Notes under the pieces: generated by a model
The model's database searches: none
Told to the model about the DNA's origin: nothing
The model's input: only the letters and a program-made list of their open reading frames with translations
Shown: in pieces, positions 60,375 through 64,000 of the stretch
Layout of the letters: the number at the start of each line of letters is the position of its first letter
How positions within the stretch are numbered: the stretch's first letter is position 1
From: Burkholderia cenocepacia
GTDB taxonomy: Bacteria > Pseudomonadota > Gammaproteobacteria > Burkholderiales > Burkholderiaceae
Reading direction: 5' to 3'
Assembly: GCF_014211915.1 (NCBI RefSeq)
Contig: NZ_CP060040.1
Span: forward strand, 744,001 to 808,000
DNA length: 64,000 nucleotides
Translations under genes and position numbers: made by a program

Positions 60375-61031
60375 ATGTTTTTCCAGAACGCGATCGATTT
60401 CCTGCCGATCCTGCTGAAGGGCGCGGTGGTCACGATCGAGATCACCGCATGCGCGTTCGTGCTCAGCTCGGTGCTCGGGCTGATCCTCGCGTTGATGAAG
60501 GTGTCGCGCAATCGTGCCGTCGCGACGGCCGGCAGCACGATCGTCAACGTGATCCGCGGGCTGCCGATCATCGTGCAGCTGTTCTACATGTACTTCGTGC
60601 TGCCCGATCTCGGCGTGCAACTGTCGGCGTTCCAGGCCGGCGTGCTCGGCCTCGGCATCGCGTATTCGGCGTATCAGGCCGAGAACTTCCGCGCCGGCAT
60701 CGAGGCGATCGACCGCGGCCAGATCGAAGCCGCGCATGCGATCGGCATGCGCGGCCCGATGATCATGCGGCGCGTGGTGCTGCCGCAGGCGTTCCGCATC
60801 GCGCTGCCGCCGTACGGCAACACGCTGGTGATGCTGCTGAAGGATTCGTCGGTCGCGTCGACGATCACGGTCGCGGAAATCACGCGTGCCGGCCAGCTGA
60901 TCGCATCGTCGACGTTCCAGAACATGAGTGTCTACACGCTCGTCGCGCTGCTGTATCTCGCGCTCGGCCTGCCGCTGATGTTCGGCGTGAACCGGCTCGG
61001 CAAGCGGCTCGCACTGAGGAGGGGCGCATGA
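60375..61031 (+). CDS. Amino-acid ABC transporter, permease (HisM/GlnP type)
   Basis: The 218-residue protein has five helices and the EAA loop EAAHAIGMRGPMIMRRVVLPQA, shown here in part as EAAHAIGMRG. A single permease gene means it likely works as a homodimer. TAGGAGA precedes ATG 60375. Its stop overlaps the ATPase ATG (ATGA). Confidence 0.92.
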   Translation: MFFQNAIDFLPILLKGAVVTIEITACAFVLSSVLGLILALMKVSRNRAVATAGSTIVNVIRGLPIIVQLFYMYFVLPDLGVQLSAFQAGVLGLGIAYSAYQAENFRAGIEAIDRGQIEAAHAIGMRGPMIMRRVVLPQAFRIALPPYGNTLVMLLKDSSVASTITVAEITRAGQLIASSTFQNMSVYTLVALLYLALGLPLMFGVNRLGKRLALRRGA

Positions 61032-61783
61032 TCCGGATCGATTCCATCCATAAACGGTTTCAGCAGCACGCGGTGCTGAAGGGCGTGAGCCTCGACGTGC
61101 AGCAGGGTGAAGTCGTGTGCCTGATCGGGCCGTCCGGTTCCGGCAAGTCGACCGTGCTGCGCTGTATCAACGGCTTCGAGACCTACGACGAAGGGTCGAT
61201 CACGATCGACGGCGTGACGGTCGACGCGCATTCGAAGCGGATTCACGAGCTGCGGATGCGGGTCGGCATGGTGTTCCAGCGCTTCAACCTGTTTGCCCAC
61301 CGCACGGCGCTCGAGAACGTGATGGAAGGGCCGGTGCACGTGCGGCGCGTGCCGGCCGCGCAGGCGCGCGAGCAGGCCCGCGCGCTGCTCGACAAGGTCG
61401 GCCTCGCGCACCGGATGAACGCGTATCCGTCGGAGCTGTCGGGCGGGCAGCAGCAGCGCGTCGCGATCGCGCGTGCGCTTGCGATGGAGCCGCAGGCGAT
61501 CCTGTTCGACGAGCCGACGTCGGCGCTCGACCCCGAACTCGTCGGCGAAGTGCTGGGCGTGATGCGCGGGCTGGCCCGCGACGGGATGACCATGGTGGTC
61601 GTCACGCACGAAATGGCATTCGCCCGCGAGGTGGCCGATCGCGTGTGCTTCCTGCACGACGGCACGATCTGCGAAAGCGGGCCGGCACGCGCGGTGCTGA
61701 CGCAGCCGAGCCATCCCCGCACGCAGGAATTCCTGCGTCGCCTGCTGGCGTCGGACGGCGCCGACCACCCGGATCGAACATGA
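61028..61783 (+). CDS. Amino-acid ABC transporter, ATPase (GlnQ/HisP type)
   Basis: The 251-residue protein has Walker A GPSGSGKST (34-42), signature LSGGQ (137-141), Walker B with DEPTS (161-165), and the switch His in VVTHEM. It powers uptake with the two upstream components. Four-base ATGA overlaps join it to both neighbours. Confidence 0.94.
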   Translation: MIRIDSIHKRFQQHAVLKGVSLDVQQGEVVCLIGPSGSGKSTVLRCINGFETYDEGSITIDGVTVDAHSKRIHELRMRVGMVFQRFNLFAHRTALENVMEGPVHVRRVPAAQAREQARALLDKVGLAHRMNAYPSELSGGQQQRVAIARALAMEPQAILFDEPTSALDPELVGEVLGVMRGLARDGMTMVVVTHEMAFAREVADRVCFLHDGTICESGPARAVLTQPSHPRTQEFLRRLLASDGADHPDRT

Positions 61784-63090
61784 GCGCAACGAATGCGGCA
61801 CCCGGACGGCCCGACGCGCAGTGGCCGGATTCGCTGTGGGCGGCGACCGCCGCGCCGGCACCCGATACGCCCGCGCTCGACGCGTCGGTGTCGTGCGACG
61901 TGGCGATCGTCGGCGCCGGCTTCACGGGCCTGTCGACCGCACTGCATCTGGCCGAACGTGGCATGAACGTTCGCGTGATCGATGGCGCGCAGCCGGGCTG
62001 GGGCGCATCGGGCCGCAACGGCGGGCAAGTGATTCCCGGGCTGAAATACGACCCCGACGAACTGGTCCGCCGGTTCGGCGACGATGCCGGCGAGCGGCTT
62101 GCCGGCATCGTCGGCGGCGCGGCCGATACCGTGTTCGACCTGATCGCGCGGCACGCGATCGACTGCGATGCGCGTCGCGAGGGGTGGATTCAACCCGCGC
62201 CGACCACAGCGATGCTCGACACGGTTGCACGCCGTGCGCAGCAATGGGCGGCGCGCGGCGCGCCGGTCGACGTGCTCGGCCGGGACGACGTCGCGCGACG
62301 GCTCGGTACGCCAGCGTATGCGGGCGGCTGGATCGATCGCCGTGCCGGCAGCGTGCAGCCGCTCAGCTATACGCGCGGTCTCGTGCGGGCAGCTCAGGCG
62401 AGCGGGGCGGTCGTGCACGGAGCGACCCGTGCCGTCGGGCTGACACGTGCCGACGGCCGCTGGCGGGTCGCGACGTCCGGCGGCGCGACGCTGTCGGCCG
62501 AGCGCGTCGTGATCGCGACCAACGGCTACACGGACGGGCTGTGGCCCGGCTTGCGCCAGTCGGTGATCGCCGCGAACAGTTTCATCGTCGCGACGGAGCC
62601 GCTCGCACCGGCGCTCGGCCGCGACATCCTCGCCGGCGGCGAGGTCGCATCGGATGCGCGCCGTCTGCTGCTGTACTTTCGCCGTGACGCGGCCGGCCGC
62701 CTGCTGATGGGCGGCCGCGGCCCGTTCGCCGAACCGCGCGCGCCGAGCGACTGGCGCCATCTCGAACGCGCGACGACGCTGCTGTATCCGCAACTGAAGG
62801 GCGTCCGGTTCGAATACCGCTGGGCGGGGCGCGTCGCGATCACCGCGGATTTCCTGCCGCACGTGCACGAGCCCGCGCCGGGCGTGACGATCGCGCTCGG
62901 CTACAACGGCCGCGGCATCGCGATGGCGACGACGCTCGGCAAGCATCTGGCCGCGCATCTGTCGGGCGATGCGCAATTGCCGCTGCCATTCCGCGTCACG
63001 CCGATCCGGCCCATTCCGTTGCACGGGCTGCAGCGCTTCTATATCGCGGCCGGGGTCGCGTGGTATCGGTTGCTCGACAGCCTGTCCTGA
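61780..63090 (+). CDS. FAD-dependent amine/amino-acid oxidoreductase (PuuB/DadA-like)
   Basis: The 436-residue enzyme has the FAD motif VAIVGAGFTGLSTALHLAERG near residue 40 and GWGASGRNGGQVIPG after it, the hallmark of PuuB/OrdL-like DAO-family enzymes. C-terminal GYNGRGIAMATTLGKHLA closes the FAD site. It oxidises an amine or N-substituted amino acid. Translation is coupled to the ABC ATPase, so its substrate is probably what the transporter brings in. Confidence 0.92.
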   Translation: MSATNAAPGRPDAQWPDSLWAATAAPAPDTPALDASVSCDVAIVGAGFTGLSTALHLAERGMNVRVIDGAQPGWGASGRNGGQVIPGLKYDPDELVRRFGDDAGERLAGIVGGAADTVFDLIARHAIDCDARREGWIQPAPTTAMLDTVARRAQQWAARGAPVDVLGRDDVARRLGTPAYAGGWIDRRAGSVQPLSYTRGLVRAAQASGAVVHGATRAVGLTRADGRWRVATSGGATLSAERVVIATNGYTDGLWPGLRQSVIAANSFIVATEPLAPALGRDILAGGEVASDARRLLLYFRRDAAGRLLMGGRGPFAEPRAPSDWRHLERATTLLYPQLKGVRFEYRWAGRVAITADFLPHVHEPAPGVTIALGYNGRGIAMATTLGKHLAAHLSGDAQLPLPFRVTPIRPIPLHGLQRFYIAAGVAWYRLLDSLS

Positions 63091-63127
63091 CCTACCTGTG
63101 ACGGCAGTCGCCATCCGTCATCCGATC

Positions 63128-63146
63128 GGGCAGAATCGGCCTGCCC
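63128..63146 (+). terminator. Weak stem-loop after the oxidase gene
   Basis: GGGCAG (63128-63133) and CTGCCC (63141-63146) flank 7 bases, then AGTTTCG. It lies 37 bp after the oxidase stop and 22 bp before the methyltransferase ATG. The stem is short, so termination is uncertain; it could also affect translation start. Confidence 0.35.
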
Positions 63147-63168
63147 AGTTTCGACCGACGGATACCGC

Positions 63169-63909
63169 ATGACCGAACCGAACGACCCGAACGAATCGCC
63201 CGGCCGCCGCGCTTACGCGAGCTTCGCGCAACGCTATGCGGACCTCGCGCCGACGAAGGCGCACAACGCGCTCTACGAGCGGCCGGCATCCATGGCGCTG
63301 CTCGGCGACGTAGCAGGCCTGACGGTGCTCGACGCCGGCTGCGGGCCCGGCATCTGCAGCGCGCATCTCGCCGGTCACGGCGCGACCGTGCATGCGTTCG
63401 ACGTGACGCCGGAGATGGTTGCGCTCGCAAGGACGCGTTGCGCGGGCCTGCCGGTCGACGTCAGGGAAGGCGACCTGGAGGCGCCGCTCGCGTGGCTGCC
63501 CGACGCGTCGGTCGACAAGGTGCTGTGCTCGCTCGCGCTCGACTACGTGCGCGATCTCGCGCCGACGCTGCGCGAATTCCGGCGCGTCGCGCGGCCGGGC
63601 GGAACGCTCGTGTTCTCGATGGCGCATCCGATGCGCGACTGGATGGACGAACGCACGCGCGGCGACGGTACGTATTTCGACACGTCCCGCTTCGGTTTCC
63701 ACTGGTCGGGGTTCGGCGAGCCGAAGCCGTACGTCGAAGCGTGGCGGCGGCCGCTCGCCGACATCCTGAACGCGGTCGCCGACGGCGGCTGGCGGCTCGA
63801 GCGCTTCGTCGAACCGACGCCGCTGCCGGAAATGAAAGCCGTATCCGAACGGCTCCACGCGGAGCTGTCGCTGGCACCGGCCTTCCTGTGCATCCGCGCG
63901 CGCTGCTGA
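63169..63909 (+). CDS. Class I SAM-dependent methyltransferase
   Basis: The 246-residue enzyme has the SAM-binding motif VLDAGCGPGICSAHLA (about 53-68), FDVTPEMVALAR, and REGDLEAPLAWL with the acidic loop. It is in the Methyltransf_11 (UbiE-like) group; PMRDWMDERTRGDG and the long insertion after motif III are common in small-molecule methyltransferases. The substrate is unknown. It is 78 bp after the oxidase gene. Confidence 0.9.
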   Translation: MTEPNDPNESPGRRAYASFAQRYADLAPTKAHNALYERPASMALLGDVAGLTVLDAGCGPGICSAHLAGHGATVHAFDVTPEMVALARTRCAGLPVDVREGDLEAPLAWLPDASVDKVLCSLALDYVRDLAPTLREFRRVARPGGTLVFSMAHPMRDWMDERTRGDGTYFDTSRFGFHWSGFGEPKPYVEAWRRPLADILNAVADGGWRLERFVEPTPLPEMKAVSERLHAELSLAPAFLCIRARC

Positions 63910-63933
63910 CCCGGCGCGGCGCCCGGCCGGCGC

Positions 63934-64000
63934 TCAGTGCTGCGCCGGGGCGTCCGTCAGCGTGCCGAGGAACGCTTCGATATCCTTGATGTCCTGCGCC
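63934..64000 (-). CDS. 3' end of a cytochrome c-type gene (partial)
   Basis: Reading leftward from the window edge gives QDIKDIEAFLGTLTDAPAQH and a stop at 63934-63936. The ending DIEAFLGTLTD is typical of the last helix of c-type cytochromes and cytochrome-c peroxidases (MauG/CcpA). The haem motif would lie outside the window. It converges with the methyltransferase gene 24 bp away. Confidence 0.6.
   Translation of the reverse strand, partial: AQDIKDIEAFLGTLTDAPAQH

Noticed and set aside
1..64000. tRNA, rRNA, CRISPR arrays, insertion sequences, prophage genes
   Set aside because: Looked for cloverleaf ends, repeat-spacer arrays, transposase or integrase motifs and terminal inverted repeats; none were seen by eye. 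A tRNAscan/ISfinder run would settle it.

Overview
The window is high-GC DNA with the gene content of a Burkholderia, most likely a Burkholderia cepacia complex species and probably a secondary replicon. The pointers are AidA/PixA inclusion-body proteins, Gram-negative porin_4, DUF4148, an IrlRS/CusRS-like sensor pair, and dense catabolic modules each with its own LysR, IclR, GntR or AraC regulator. I see no rRNA, tRNA, CRISPR array or insertion sequence. The assignment comes from protein recognition only, not from a database search.

Layout. 1-1122: two divergent AidA-family genes share a 354-bp region with a lux-type box and direct repeats; the left gene runs off the window and the right one carries a frameshift. 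1376-2827: AraC regulator and LysE exporter. 2926-11069: a five-gene leftward RND efflux operon ending in its own two-component system. 11254-13818: Crp-family regulator and acyl-CoA synthetase, divergent. 13861-19197: chemoreceptor with a sigma-28-like promoter, YqaA-type membrane protein, Kch-type K+ channel, LysE exporter with divergent Lrp regulator. 20013-25166: a tandem-duplicated (double) IclR regulator divergent from a metallo-beta-lactamase-fold protein, then an MFS transporter and an SDR. 25308-30349: GlxA-type regulator, epoxide hydrolase, cupin dioxygenase-like protein, and a MarR/membrane protein/MFS efflux operon with a perfect 26-bp operator palindrome.

30374-34440: LysR-controlled omega-amino acid (beta-alanine) aminotransferase plus malonate-semialdehyde dehydrogenase, closed by a strong terminator. 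34480-42855: small secreted proteins, EamA and AEC transporters, a LysR regulator, and a LuxR/APC permease/DmpA aminopeptidase module. 42993-51182: aromatic-acid-type FUSC efflux pump with LysR, DUF4148 protein, porin divergent from cytosine deaminase, ClC channel.

51374-53138: a hipBA toxin-antitoxin cassette with an AT-rich operator, lying beside what looks like the 3' remnant of a membrane transporter gene. 53158-57267: catabolic cluster of MFS transporter, BKACE enzyme, SDR and GntR regulator. 57554-58503: a type VI secretion amidase effector/immunity pair (Tae4/Tai4) with no secretion genes nearby. 58558-63090: IclR regulator divergent from a polar amino-acid ABC transporter and an FAD amine/amino-acid oxidase. 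63169-64000: a methyltransferase and the end of a cytochrome-c-like gene.

The strongest leads are the double IclR facing two matched palindromes and a metallo-beta-lactamase-fold partner lacking half its metal ligands, the stand-alone Tae4/Tai4 pair with intact catalytic residues, the hipBA insertion next to a gene remnant, and the divergent quorum-sensing-type aidA pair with one copy frameshifted.
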